A stretch of DNA of 64,000 nucleotides, taken from positions 1 to 64,000 of the IMG/VR virus record IMGVR_UViG_3300046507_000667; one strand, given 5' to 3'. This DNA is from a virus. The notes below the pieces were generated by a model. It was not told where the DNA came from. It did no database searches and saw nothing but the letters and a program-made list of their open reading frames with translations. This document shows positions 33,964-41,855 of this stretch, one piece after another; within the stretch, counting starts at the first letter, position 1; every line of letters starts with the position of its first letter. The position numbers and the translations under genes are program-made.

Positions 33964-34830
33964 TTACTCGCCAATTTCTACATATTTATGGAAGTTATTG
34001 CAATAATATACACCTTCAGATTCTTCTACAACATCGACTTCTTCGCTAGTTACTTCACGAATGACATTGTATTGCTTATCTACGATGTAATATTGTTGAT
34101 CACCTTCAGCATAAAATAGAATTTCACCATCATCATCAACTTCTGAAGTTTCTAGTTCTTCTTCAATTTTAGGCTCTTCCACTATAGGTTGTGGAGTTTT
34201 TCTATGATCCAGAAGAGTATTGTTGACCGGTTCTTTAGTTGCTTCATCTTTCTCAGCAGCTTCTAAACGAGCCAGCATTTTTTCTTCTGATTCTTCTTCA
34301 GTTTCACCAGCATCTCTTTGAATATTACCACCGATAGATGGTAAGCGGACATTAGACTGTAAGAGGAATTTAAGGATTTCTGCAGCAGGAATACCGCCAG
34401 CACCACTTCCGTTTGCTTTGTCCTTTTGAATTTGATTAACAATCTTAAATGCACGATCAAGACGTGACTCTTTAAGATCCTTACCATGCTTAAGAAGACT
34501 TAATTTTAAGTTCTTCATGCTGATAAGGTTTGTAATCTGAGTAGAAATATACATGGGAGAAACCTTTTTAGGTTCTGCAGTTCCCATGCGTCTAGGAGTA
34601 CTAGGCTCATTACCTTCTTGAGCATCCATCAAAGCCATAGTATGTTTACTAGTTCTTTGATAGAGTTGATCAATTTCGGCAATTTCTTTGTTGAGTTGTG
34701 ATTCAACTTCAGCAAAGTCATTATTAGAGAGAATTTCTGTTAAATTACTTAAAGCAATACCAGCAAGAGAATCGTCGTTATCTTGTTGCGAGTTTTCTTC
34801 TTCTGGCGCATCGTGGTCTGTATGGGCCAT
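33964..34830 (-). CDS. hypothetical acidic protein with coiled-coil-like segments
   Basis: 288 residues starting MAHTDHDAPEEENSQQ. The N-terminus and the residue 180-230 region are very acidic. Residues 30-75 and 95-140 are helical. The C-terminal 60 residues have a duplicated strand pattern (EILFYAEGDQQYYIVDKQY, then EGVYYCNNFHKYVEIGE). The layout resembles a scaffold or an internal accessory protein, but no family is recognised. No clear promoter motif precedes it. Confidence 0.65.
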   Translation of the reverse strand: MAHTDHDAPEEENSQQDNDDSLAGIALSNLTEILSNNDFAEVESQLNKEIAEIDQLYQRTSKHTMALMDAQEGNEPSTPRRMGTAEPKKVSPMYISTQITNLISMKNLKLSLLKHGKDLKESRLDRAFKIVNQIQKDKANGSGAGGIPAAEILKFLLQSNVRLPSIGGNIQRDAGETEEESEEKMLARLEAAEKDEATKEPVNNTLLDHRKTPQPIVEEPKIEEELETSEVDDDGEILFYAEGDQQYYIVDKQYNVIREVTSEEVDVVEESEGVYYCNNFHKYVEIGE

Positions 34831-34889
34831 TTTTATGTACCTGCAAAATTCTTGAACTATAAGGATGTTCTTTTTGATTCTTATTTTAC

Positions 34890-34907
34890 AAATATATTAT
34901 TATATTG
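34890..34907 (+). promoter_or_regulatory. phage promoter motif AAATATATTAT-N5-TG
   Basis: AAATATATTATTATATTG is an exact match. It lies 49 bases before the ATG at 34956 and heads the unit that contains the DNA polymerase N-terminal half. Confidence 0.75.
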
Positions 34908-34955
34908 CCATAGAAATATGGTGCTTTTATTCTTATCATTCAAATAAGAGAAATC

Positions 34956-35468
34956 ATGCAGAACACTATTCAAAAACCAATGGATGCAGAAACTTATATG
35001 GCTCGCTGCTTTCTATTTGGAGAGTATAATAAACAGAACTGCGAAAGTAGCTATGAAAAATTAACAGACTTCCAGCTACTTGATATGTTTGATAAAGATC
35101 CAGTATTACTATTTATTGAGACTCTTCGTGGTCCACAAATAAAAGAAAATGGTATTCTATCAGAGAAAGATTGTATTCGTCCTGATTTAGAGAATATCTT
35201 TATGCATGGTGCCTGTGGTCGCTTTGCAATGACACTGTTGTTACTATTTCCAAAAGGAAAGATTGCAAAGCTAAACGACAGTCATCATATTGTATTCTTA
35301 CATTGTGATATTGATGGTACACAATGGGTTTATGACATTCGTGGTCGGCACAAAAGAGATGCGCTTGGTTCGTTCACTATTCTGGATTTAACTCATAAGA
35401 AACATCTCGATCTTATATCAGAATATACAGATAATTACTCAAGTGAGCTTCACGGACCAATTGTATAA
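34956..35468 (+). CDS. putative Cys-His-Asp fold protein (cysteine peptidase or transglutaminase-like)
   Basis: 170 residues starting MQNTIQKPMDAETY, with AAGAGAAATC upstream. The central block GACGRFAMTLLL (Cys87), then DSHHIVFLHCDIDG (His110/111), then WVYDIRGRHK (Asp127) has the order Cys, His, Asp of papain-like folds, with the expected strand and Gly pattern. It could cleave or modify a peptide bond, or be an inactive relative. It is first in the operon with the polymerase N-terminal half. The call is by motif only. Confidence 0.4.
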   Translation: MQNTIQKPMDAETYMARCFLFGEYNKQNCESSYEKLTDFQLLDMFDKDPVLLFIETLRGPQIKENGILSEKDCIRPDLENIFMHGACGRFAMTLLLLFPKGKIAKLNDSHHIVFLHCDIDGTQWVYDIRGRHKRDALGSFTILDLTHKKHLDLISEYTDNYSSELHGPIV

Positions 35469-35480
35469 GGAAAGGATCGA

Positions 35481-37989
35481 ATGTCAGAAACAGTAAAACA
35501 ACTCCTTTTTGCACAAGCAGTAACTAATCACTTCAATGGTAAGACTAAATCTTTCATTGTAGAAAAAGTTAAAAATAAGACTACAGGTAAAGTTAAGAAA
35601 CGTGTAATCTTTGATGAAAATCCAGACTTTCACTTTTATAAGACTAAGAAAGGTCATGAACTGGATTATGCTGCAAAATGTATTCCAGTCGAGAAAGTTG
35701 AACGTATTGACTGTAAGTATAATCAGTTATTTGAACTAATTGCTAAGATTACTCATAAAGAAGAAGAATATGAGCAAATCATTAGTGAGAATAAGCGTTA
35801 TAAGCTAGCAGGTCTTCATAATGATTATAATATCCATCAGTCAGATGTAGTCTTAGATGACTATCTCATGATGAAATGGGCAAGAGAAAATAAAGATGTA
35901 ACTGAACCAATTGCACTTCATAAGGCATATTTCGATATTGAGGTGGATATCATCAATTATGATGGTTTTCCACAACCAGAAGAAGCGCCTTGTGAAGTTA
36001 ACTTTATTTCATATCTAAGTGATAAGAATCTTATTCTAAATTCATATATTCTCTATAATCGTGAGAATACTAGTATGCGTGAATTCCTACGCAAAGCTAA
36101 AATGGATAAAGAAACTAATTCACTAGATACTGCTTTAGGTAATGAATGGGCATTAAAGGTACTGGAAGAGCATTTCACAGAACCAAATCCTAAGTCAAAA
36201 TCATCAAAGCCACTAAAGGGTCTATGTGTACGAGTCTTTACAAGTGAGCAGGAATTAATCAAAGCTTTCTTTGATGATGTTCATGAAGACAAACCTGATT
36301 TCTTAGGCGGATGGAATAGTCACTTCGATATTCAGACTATTAAATCTAGGCTTGAAAATCATTTAGATGAAAAAGCAGTCAATTTCTTTTGCCCTTCAGA
36401 CTTTCCATTTAAGAAAGTGGATATTCGAAAAGATGAGCATGCTATTGACGTGTCAGATAGAGCGCATGAATTCTCTATCTCAGGCTACACTATCTTCTGT
36501 GACTTATTGTATTACTATGCTTCAATTCGAAAGACTAGTAAGGGTAAGAAAGAATCATGGAAGTTAGGTGATATTCTTCTTGAAGAACTAGGTGAATCTA
36601 AGTTCGAATATGAAGGTTCGATTAAAGATGCAGCATACATGAATTATGAGGCATTCTTAATCTACTCACAGATTGACTCATATCGTCTATATCAGCTTGA
36701 AGAAAAGAATGGCGACGTTGACCTTCTATATGGTATGTCATTGCTTACACATACCCGAATTGAAAAGGTTATGCGTAAGACGATTTCACTGAAGAACCTA
36801 GCAACAACAATGCTATTTGATAATGGTTATGCACTATGTAATAACCATAATAAGTTTATCAAGACCGGAGAGAAGAAGAAATTCCGGGGAGCATTAACCA
36901 TAAGTGCTCTTTAAATATACTTAATTGCTGGAAAACCCTCTGCTAAAGGGCAACTAGCAGCTATTTGATCTGCCAAGGTCACACAGAAAAGGTACTACAT
37001 GAAAGAGATCATTTTTAATGATTGGTTGAAATCATTTCTTGATTATGAAATTGATTTCAATGCAGTTAAACCAACACTCATCCGTTTATATGAGGGTGAT
37101 AAATCCTTTGAAGATTTTACAATCTCATATAGTATGAAAAAGGGAGTAATTCCTAATTTCACTATTCGAGAGGATGAATTAAATGGTGTAAAGGGTATTG
37201 TTTTACAAAAAGCAAATCGCCGATCTACTCGACATGTATTTTTACAAGATTTACCGTATAAAGTACGTGCTGTGGAATATAATAAGAAAAGTATGCTATG
37301 GCGTCTTGATCTTTATTATAAAAAAGAATTGTATTACTATCCTAGTGGTGAACGTCGTTATGATCATCGACTTCATTTAGATGGTATCAATGATAATGAT
37401 GAATATTGCTTTTCATATATTCCAAAGCAGTATGAAGCATTTAGTATTATGAAAGGATTTATCGATCCATTGATTATTGATAAACCTAGAGAGAAAGGTC
37501 CAGCTCAAATCAAAAAGAAAGCAGATCAAAAATTCACGAAACGACCCTTGGCGATTAAGTAGTTCAACGACTATTATGTACATCTCAAGTGAGATGGAAA
37601 CAGTATACTCTGATGATATAGTCTGATCTTATGTGAAAGCATAAGTAGGTAGATTAACGACCTACCGACAACACGATGTTGTGGCAAACCCTAACCTGAT
37701 TGCAAAGGTTGGAATTGAGGTTAATGGTTCTAAAACTCATAATATTTTTGAAAATGTAATTGACGAAGACTTGGCTTCACTATATCCGTCTATTATTCTT
37801 TCATCTAATATTGACTCTGAAACTATGATCGGCAAGATCTTAGCTGAAGATGATGATGAGTATTTAGGGCTCTTCGGTGAAATGATTGCTGAAGCTGATT
37901 TAGTATCTATTGGTAATCATTTTCTAAATCTACCATCTTTTGAAGATGTTGTAGAAAATATTGGCGATTTCCTTCTGGAAGAAGCATAA
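35481..37989 (+). CDS. family B DNA polymerase, N-terminal half (exonuclease and motif A), two exons
   Basis: Exon 1 is 35481-36894 and exon 2 is 37676-37989; joined they give 575 residues. Exonuclease motifs are present: Exo I with Asp152 and Glu154 (FDIEVD), Exo II with Asp283 (NSHFDIQTI), Exo III with Tyr395 and Asp399 (YSQID). Motif A is DLASLYPSI with catalytic Asp503. The splice restores FRGAYVVANPN, a typical family B sequence. The protein ends about 70 residues after motif A; motifs B and C are in the minus-strand gene at 30288. It starts 12 bases after the Cys-His-Asp gene, and its stop overlaps the next ATG. Confidence 0.9.
36895..37675 (+). ncRNA. group I self-splicing intron in the DNA polymerase gene
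   Basis: The 5' exon end GAGCAU (36889-36894) pairs perfectly with the guide GUGCUC at 36904-36909, with U-G at the splice site. The core has TTAATTGCTGG, CAACTAGCAGC, GTTCAACGACTA and ATATAGTCTGATC, then a P9-like hairpin CTTATG-TGAAAG-CATAAG. The last base is G at 37675. The ORF is in the loop between the second and third core elements (P6), unlike the other two introns, where it is in P1. Confidence 0.85.
36999..37562 (+). CDS. intron-encoded protein of unrecognised family
   Basis: 187 residues starting MKEIIFNDWLKSF, with AAAAGG before the ATG. It is inside the polymerase intron. It has no FDGKQHF motif, GIY-YIG, LAGLIDADG or clear HNH signature, although RRYDHRLHLDGINDND has His and Asn in an HNH-like order. 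Strand-rich centre (VRAVEYNKKSMLWRLDLYYK) and a basic C-terminus. By position it is probably a homing endonuclease or a splicing-helper protein. Composition is AT-rich, and the frame is intact. Confidence 0.65.
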   Translation: MKEIIFNDWLKSFLDYEIDFNAVKPTLIRLYEGDKSFEDFTISYSMKKGVIPNFTIREDELNGVKGIVLQKANRRSTRHVFLQDLPYKVRAVEYNKKSMLWRLDLYYKKELYYYPSGERRYDHRLHLDGINDNDEYCFSYIPKQYEAFSIMKGFIDPLIIDKPREKGPAQIKKKADQKFTKRPLAIK

Positions 37990-38321
37990 TGTATAATAGT
38001 AAAGGTAAAGTAGAGATTTCTCAGAATAATAGAGTTATTGTAGAATCTGATGGTAAGACAGTAACTGTAGTAGAACCATTTAAATTCCCTGATCTCTCAA
38101 AACCTCTCGAAAAACCAAGAGATAGAAAAAGCAATTATACTAATCGTGTAGTAACTATGCGACCAGTAACTCCAGTAGATGCTAGACATGGCACTGATGC
38201 AGAAATCCAGATTGGTACTCTTCGAGTAGGTCTGTCTGGAAAGGAGTTTATGGACGTATTAACTACTATGCAGAGACATCTTGCAGATAATCCAGAATTA
38301 CTAATTCTAGCAAAGAAATAA
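37989..38321 (+). CDS. hypothetical protein coupled to the polymerase half
   Basis: 110 residues starting MYNSKGKVEISQNNRV. Its ATG overlaps the polymerase stop codon (TAATG). The N-terminal part is strand-like (RVIVESDGKTVTVVEPFKF), the middle basic (EKPRDRKSNYTNRVVTMRP), the end helical. No family is recognised. Coupled translation suggests that it works with replication, but this is inferred. Confidence 0.65.
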   Translation: MYNSKGKVEISQNNRVIVESDGKTVTVVEPFKFPDLSKPLEKPRDRKSNYTNRVVTMRPVTPVDARHGTDAEIQIGTLRVGLSGKEFMDVLTTMQRHLADNPELLILAKK

Positions 38322-38331
38322 CGATTAAATA

Positions 38332-38360
38332 GGTGATACAAGAATAAATCTTGTATCACC
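38332..38360 (+). terminator. intrinsic terminator
   Basis: GGTGATACAAG (38332-38342) pairs perfectly with CTTGTATCACC (38350-38360), followed by TTCTATTTTT. It ends the polymerase unit. Confidence 0.8.
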
Positions 38361-38386
38361 TTCTATTTTTCTTATCGAGTGAAAAA

Positions 38387-38737
38387 ATGGATCTGATTAA
38401 ACGGAATTTTATTGATCTGCCGCCTTGCAAGAATACAATGGTTGAATTACCAGATAATCATCCACTTCGTCTAGCTGTAAAGAAGCTTGCTCTTAATGGT
38501 AAGACGATGACCTTTTATCCTGAACTACCAGAAGTTGAGAAAATTGTATTTGCTATCTTTTGGGATGGCTCTTGTGGTATTGTAAAGTATACAGGTGCTT
38601 GGACATATAAATTAGTATCTGGTGGCTATATCAATAAAATGCCTATTGCTTGGTGCAAAGCCACAGAGACCAGTAAGTTCACCGAGAAGCAGCTTGAGTT
38701 CGTTTATCAATTGAAGAACTTATATCAAGACAGATAG
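38387..38737 (+). CDS. hypothetical protein
   Basis: 116 residues starting MDLIKRNFIDLPP; this ATG is chosen because the earlier in-frame start lies in the terminator. Strand-rich with several aromatic residues (VFAIFWDGSCGIVKYTGAWTYK), then a C-terminal helix. Followed by two small genes. No family is recognised. Confidence 0.65.
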   Translation: MDLIKRNFIDLPPCKNTMVELPDNHPLRLAVKKLALNGKTMTFYPELPEVEKIVFAIFWDGSCGIVKYTGAWTYKLVSGGYINKMPIAWCKATETSKFTEKQLEFVYQLKNLYQDR

Positions 38738-38763
38738 GCTTAATTTTAAATGGAATTTGAAAC

Positions 38764-38910
38764 ATGTCAACACAAGTTAATGCTGAAGAAAACGGTCTAA
38801 ACGAAACTGAATTAGACGCACTCTTTGATCAATTTTGGGCTGTAGAAGGTCCAAAGGTATCAGATGCTTTAGATAAGTTCTTTGCAGAAACTCGTAAAGA
38901 GGTTCAATAA
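38764..38910 (+). CDS. small acidic helical protein (48 residues)
   Basis: A complete frame starting MSTQVNAEENGLNETELDAL and ending DKFFAETRKEVQ. Its stop overlaps the ATG of the next gene, so the two are coupled. No family is recognised. Confidence 0.65.
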   Translation: MSTQVNAEENGLNETELDALFDQFWAVEGPKVSDALDKFFAETRKEVQ

Positions 38911-39128
38911 TGGCTTGTGGACTTTGTGGTTGTGAAGGCATTCATGCTTGTATCGGTCATAAACCTGCTCCAATGACAGAAGAACAAAAAACTGCTTTAG
39001 ATAGATTATTTAGAAATTTTGATCAAGATCAGCAGATGATTGAAGAATTAACTGTTGAACAACTTACAGCTATTAAAAAGGCATCGGGCATAGATCAAAG
39101 TAATGTAAATAATATTGATCCTTTTTGA
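38910..39128 (+). CDS. small Cys/His protein (72 residues)
   Basis: It starts MACGLCGCEGIHACIGHKP, with four cysteines and two histidines in 17 residues, which suggests a compact metal site. The rest is an acidic helix. It overlaps the end of the 48-residue gene and precedes a promoter motif. Function unknown. Confidence 0.65.
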   Translation: MACGLCGCEGIHACIGHKPAPMTEEQKTALDRLFRNFDQDQQMIEELTVEQLTAIKKASGIDQSNVNNIDPF

Positions 39129-39140
39129 AATAAATATTAC

Positions 39141-39158
39141 AAATATATTATTAACTTG
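39141..39158 (+). promoter_or_regulatory. phage promoter motif AAATATATTAT-N5-TG
   Basis: AAATATATTATTAACTTG is an exact match, 41 bases before the ATG at 39199. The 39128-39199 gap holds nothing else. Confidence 0.7.
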
Positions 39159-39198
39159 ATACACTTGTATCTTAACTTCTAATAGATGTGGGAGCTTC

Positions 39199-39927
39199 AT
39201 GGCCACAAGAAAAGAAAAAACAGATGATGAATTGCGTCATTCACTTTTGAATGATATCAATCAGATTCTCAAAAACTATGAAGTATATTCTTATAACCTT
39301 GCTAACGATGTATTTTATGGCAAGTTTGCTGGTTTCAATTTTAAGTATCGTGACTTTGGAACTGAAGGTTTTCTCTCAAGTGTTAATTTCAGTATCACCG
39401 ATGGAAAATCACTCTTCAGTGCACTAAAGACAGTTGATAAAGTACGTATGATTCGTAATGAGAACGATAAGACTGCTGAACCGCAGAATTCCGTTCTTTC
39501 AATTATTGATGATCATTCGAATCCTATTCCGTATCGTGAATCGGATTTCAAGATTAAAGGTGCAGTAGGTTTGTCTCTTAACCTACAAGATGCAACATTA
39601 AGATATAATGATGAAGTAGTAAAAACTGGACAATTGTTTCCAGAAGATATTACTGGAGCCGTGCGAGGTTCAGATAATGATCATTCATTGATCTTTCTGA
39701 ATTTCACAACTGACTCTATCATTATTCGGTCAAGCAAGACGGATCTTGATACCAAACAACCGTTCTTGATTACCGATAAAAAGACCTTCTTGAAGATTAA
39801 GCATGGCAAGAAGGAGGATTACTATTTCGATATTAAATTCCTAGATAATTATACTAAGATTTATATCCGATATGGTACTGATGCACGTATGCTAACATTG
39901 TTTGCAAACGGAATCTTTAAGTTCTAA
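39199..39927 (+). CDS. hypothetical protein next to SSB, strand-rich
   Basis: 242 residues starting MATRKEKTDDELRHS with GGGAG upstream. Repeated strand-like segments (VFYGKFAGFNFKYRDFG, VGLSLNLQDATLRYND, SLIFLNFTTDSIIIRSS, KIYIRYGTDARMLTLFANG) give an all-beta appearance. Being directly upstream of an SSB-like gene, a sliding-clamp-like or DNA-binding role is possible. The clamp idea is based only on length, fold type and position. Confidence 0.6.
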   Translation: MATRKEKTDDELRHSLLNDINQILKNYEVYSYNLANDVFYGKFAGFNFKYRDFGTEGFLSSVNFSITDGKSLFSALKTVDKVRMIRNENDKTAEPQNSVLSIIDDHSNPIPYRESDFKIKGAVGLSLNLQDATLRYNDEVVKTGQLFPEDITGAVRGSDNDHSLIFLNFTTDSIIIRSSKTDLDTKQPFLITDKKTFLKIKHGKKEDYYFDIKFLDNYTKIYIRYGTDARMLTLFANGIFKF

Positions 39928-39985
39928 AAGAACTATCAGCCTTAAATTCACATCTCTTATCCTAACTAAATAAAGGAAGCCTATC

Positions 39986-40831
39986 ATGGCATTTACAAAA
40001 AAAGGTAGCGGCAACGCCGAAGGTCGTCAATCCCGTCCACAAGCAACATACACAAATGCAGATTTTTCATCATATGATGGTCTGTTTAGTGCATTGAGCT
40101 TTATGCTCATCAATCAAAGCACCACACTTCAACTAGCCCCTATTGATCCAGCAATGATCGGTAAGCAGCCTAAGAAGGGTGAACGTGTCTATGATTATGA
40201 CAATAAGCTTACTGTAATGCTTAATGCTCCATTTGCAATGCAATTGCAAAAGGCATTCGAGTATATTACTGATCCAGAATTGGATGCAGAAGTTACTCAA
40301 ATTACAGTTAGTACTGGCGTCGAAGGTAATTCTCGTGCTGTCACAATCTTCCGTCCGGGTGCAGTAAAGCTAAAGGTTGCTGGTAAGTCAACACAGTTTG
40401 ATGAAAACTATCTCATGAAAATTGAGATCACCAAAGATGGCGATACCACTCGTGCATATCATGTAATGCAGAATTCTGTTATTACATTCGGTATGAAGAA
40501 TGCTGAAGGCGTTAAAAGTGAAGATGAAGTAACAATCGAACACGACATCGAGATTATTAAGCAAGTATGTCAGCGTGTTATTGACACTGCTCTTGGTCTT
40601 TCACGTCATGGCGCTACTCAAGCTGTTCGTATGAATGGTGGTGGTAGCAGCCCAGCCCGTAAGAAGAATGCCTTCCAAGGCGTTGAAGAGGGCGAAGATG
40701 ATGGTGGTAGTGATGGTGGAGACAGCGAAGAAGAAGATGGTAATACTTCTAAGAATGGTAAGAAGCAAGCTGTAAAATCTACTCTTGCTGCTGAATTCGG
40801 TGAAGGTGAAGACGACGATATTCCCTATTAA
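39986..40831 (+). CDS. single-stranded DNA-binding protein-like, C-terminal tip DDDIPY
   Basis: 281 residues starting MAFTKKGSGNAEGRQS with AAGGAAG upstream. The N-terminal 200 residues are strand-rich with a basic start. Residues 235-281 form a long acidic, Gly/Ser/Asp linker that ends in DDDIPY. Bacterial SSBs end in DDDIPF, the tip that recruits partner proteins. No OB-fold signature can be confirmed by eye, so the N-terminal domain may be unrelated to bacterial SSB. It would coat single-stranded DNA during replication with the two-part polymerase. Confidence 0.65.
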   Translation: MAFTKKGSGNAEGRQSRPQATYTNADFSSYDGLFSALSFMLINQSTTLQLAPIDPAMIGKQPKKGERVYDYDNKLTVMLNAPFAMQLQKAFEYITDPELDAEVTQITVSTGVEGNSRAVTIFRPGAVKLKVAGKSTQFDENYLMKIEITKDGDTTRAYHVMQNSVITFGMKNAEGVKSEDEVTIEHDIEIIKQVCQRVIDTALGLSRHGATQAVRMNGGGSSPARKKNAFQGVEEGEDDGGSDGGDSEEEDGNTSKNGKKQAVKSTLAAEFGEGEDDDIPY

Positions 40832-40861
40832 TATTAAATAAAGGGAAGTAGTAAATAACAT

Positions 40862-40892
40862 ACCCCATAAGGTCTTAATGATCTTATGGGGT
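40862..40892 (+). terminator. intrinsic terminator
   Basis: CCCCATAAG (40863-40871) pairs with CTTATGGGG (40883-40891) and is followed by TTTTTGTTTT. It ends the SSB-like unit. Confidence 0.85.
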
Positions 40893-40931
40893 TTTTGTTT
40901 TACCTTATAATTTTTAAATAAAGGATTGGTT

Positions 40932-41765
40932 GTGCTTAAGCAAACTGACGATAATACGTTTGTCATCAATAATGGTGGTTCAGTACGTAGTAACAATCTG
41001 AGTTTAGCAGGTGCATCATCTAAGAAGACTAAGTTTGTATTGGCAGTAGACTATGATGAAGTCATTGTTAATATCAATCATAAATGGATGCAGAAGCTGT
41101 TGAAAGATGAAGTGATTAGTAATTACTTCTCGCCAGAGCATCGAATTGTAGCTAATCTAGAAGCAAATCTTCGTACAGACTACGATGTATTTAACTGGCT
41201 TGGTATCAAGCATGGCGCTCCAGAATTTGAACGTGGAATGAGTTTGTATTTTAATGATCCTAAGTTCTATAGTAAGCTAAAGCCAACTAAGTACTTTGAA
41301 TCGATTTATCAAGCTCGTCACTTCTTTAGTGAAATTCATATCATTACTAAATGTGGTGAAGATCTTGATGCACCATGTAATATTGATAAGAAGCGCCAGA
41401 TGGCTTTCCTATTCCGTAATTTTGACGGAATTAAGCTAGGTTTTCACTTCATCAAGAGTTCAGAATCTAAAGCACAATATTTCAAGCAAAAAGGTATTAA
41501 GTTTGATTCCTTTGTGGATGATGCACAATCCAATATGCTTGACATGATCAATGTATTCAAAGATGAATTTAATTTTGAAGCATTGATGCCATTGTATTGC
41601 TATAACTTCCTGACTCCTCAGAAGATTGATCCTGCATGGATTCATGATGGTCGAAACCAATTCCGGTTCTTCCATAATCTTGAGAGTTTGAATACTCAGC
41701 AAATGGGTCAAATTGTTAAAGAACTAGAAGCAAAACAGGCTGAACAGATGCTTGTAGCGGCATAA
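40932..41765 (+). CDS. HAD-superfamily hydrolase-like protein
   Basis: 277 residues starting with GTG; AAAGGA lies 6 bases before it. Residues around 35-42 read LAVDYDEVIVNI, the D-x-D of HAD motif I. IITK near residue 140 fits motif II. A Lys and FVDDAQSN near 190-195 fit motifs III and IV. The overall order matches 5'-nucleotidase and phosphatase members of the HAD fold. It could dephosphorylate nucleotides or a nucleic-acid end. The C-terminal 80 residues have no motif. It follows a terminator and may have a separate promoter. Confidence 0.6.
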   Translation: MLKQTDDNTFVINNGGSVRSNNLSLAGASSKKTKFVLAVDYDEVIVNINHKWMQKLLKDEVISNYFSPEHRIVANLEANLRTDYDVFNWLGIKHGAPEFERGMSLYFNDPKFYSKLKPTKYFESIYQARHFFSEIHIITKCGEDLDAPCNIDKKRQMAFLFRNFDGIKLGFHFIKSSESKAQYFKQKGIKFDSFVDDAQSNMLDMINVFKDEFNFEALMPLYCYNFLTPQKIDPAWIHDGRNQFRFFHNLESLNTQQMGQIVKELEAKQAEQMLVAA

Positions 41766-41775
41766 AAATTGTCAT

Positions 41776-41803
41776 GGGCTAATGGGAGAAATTCCATTAG
41801 CCC
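41776..41803 (+). terminator. intrinsic terminator before RNAP beta'
   Basis: GGGCTAATGG (41776-41785) pairs with CCATTAGCCC (41794-41803). A 10-base T-run follows at 41823 before the RNAP gene. Confidence 0.75.
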
Positions 41804-41855
41804 AACAATCTTTTAGACAGTCTTTTTTTTTTGCTTCGTTAAAGGAACACATGAA

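Noticed and set aside
34263-34487. Second minus-strand frame within the acidic protein gene
   Set aside because: A shadow frame in the same strand; composition is that of a frame-shifted coding region.
36895-37675. Frameshift or two separate genes for the polymerase N-terminal half
   Set aside because: The P1 pairing, group I core and exact restoration of FRGAYVV explain the break as an intron.
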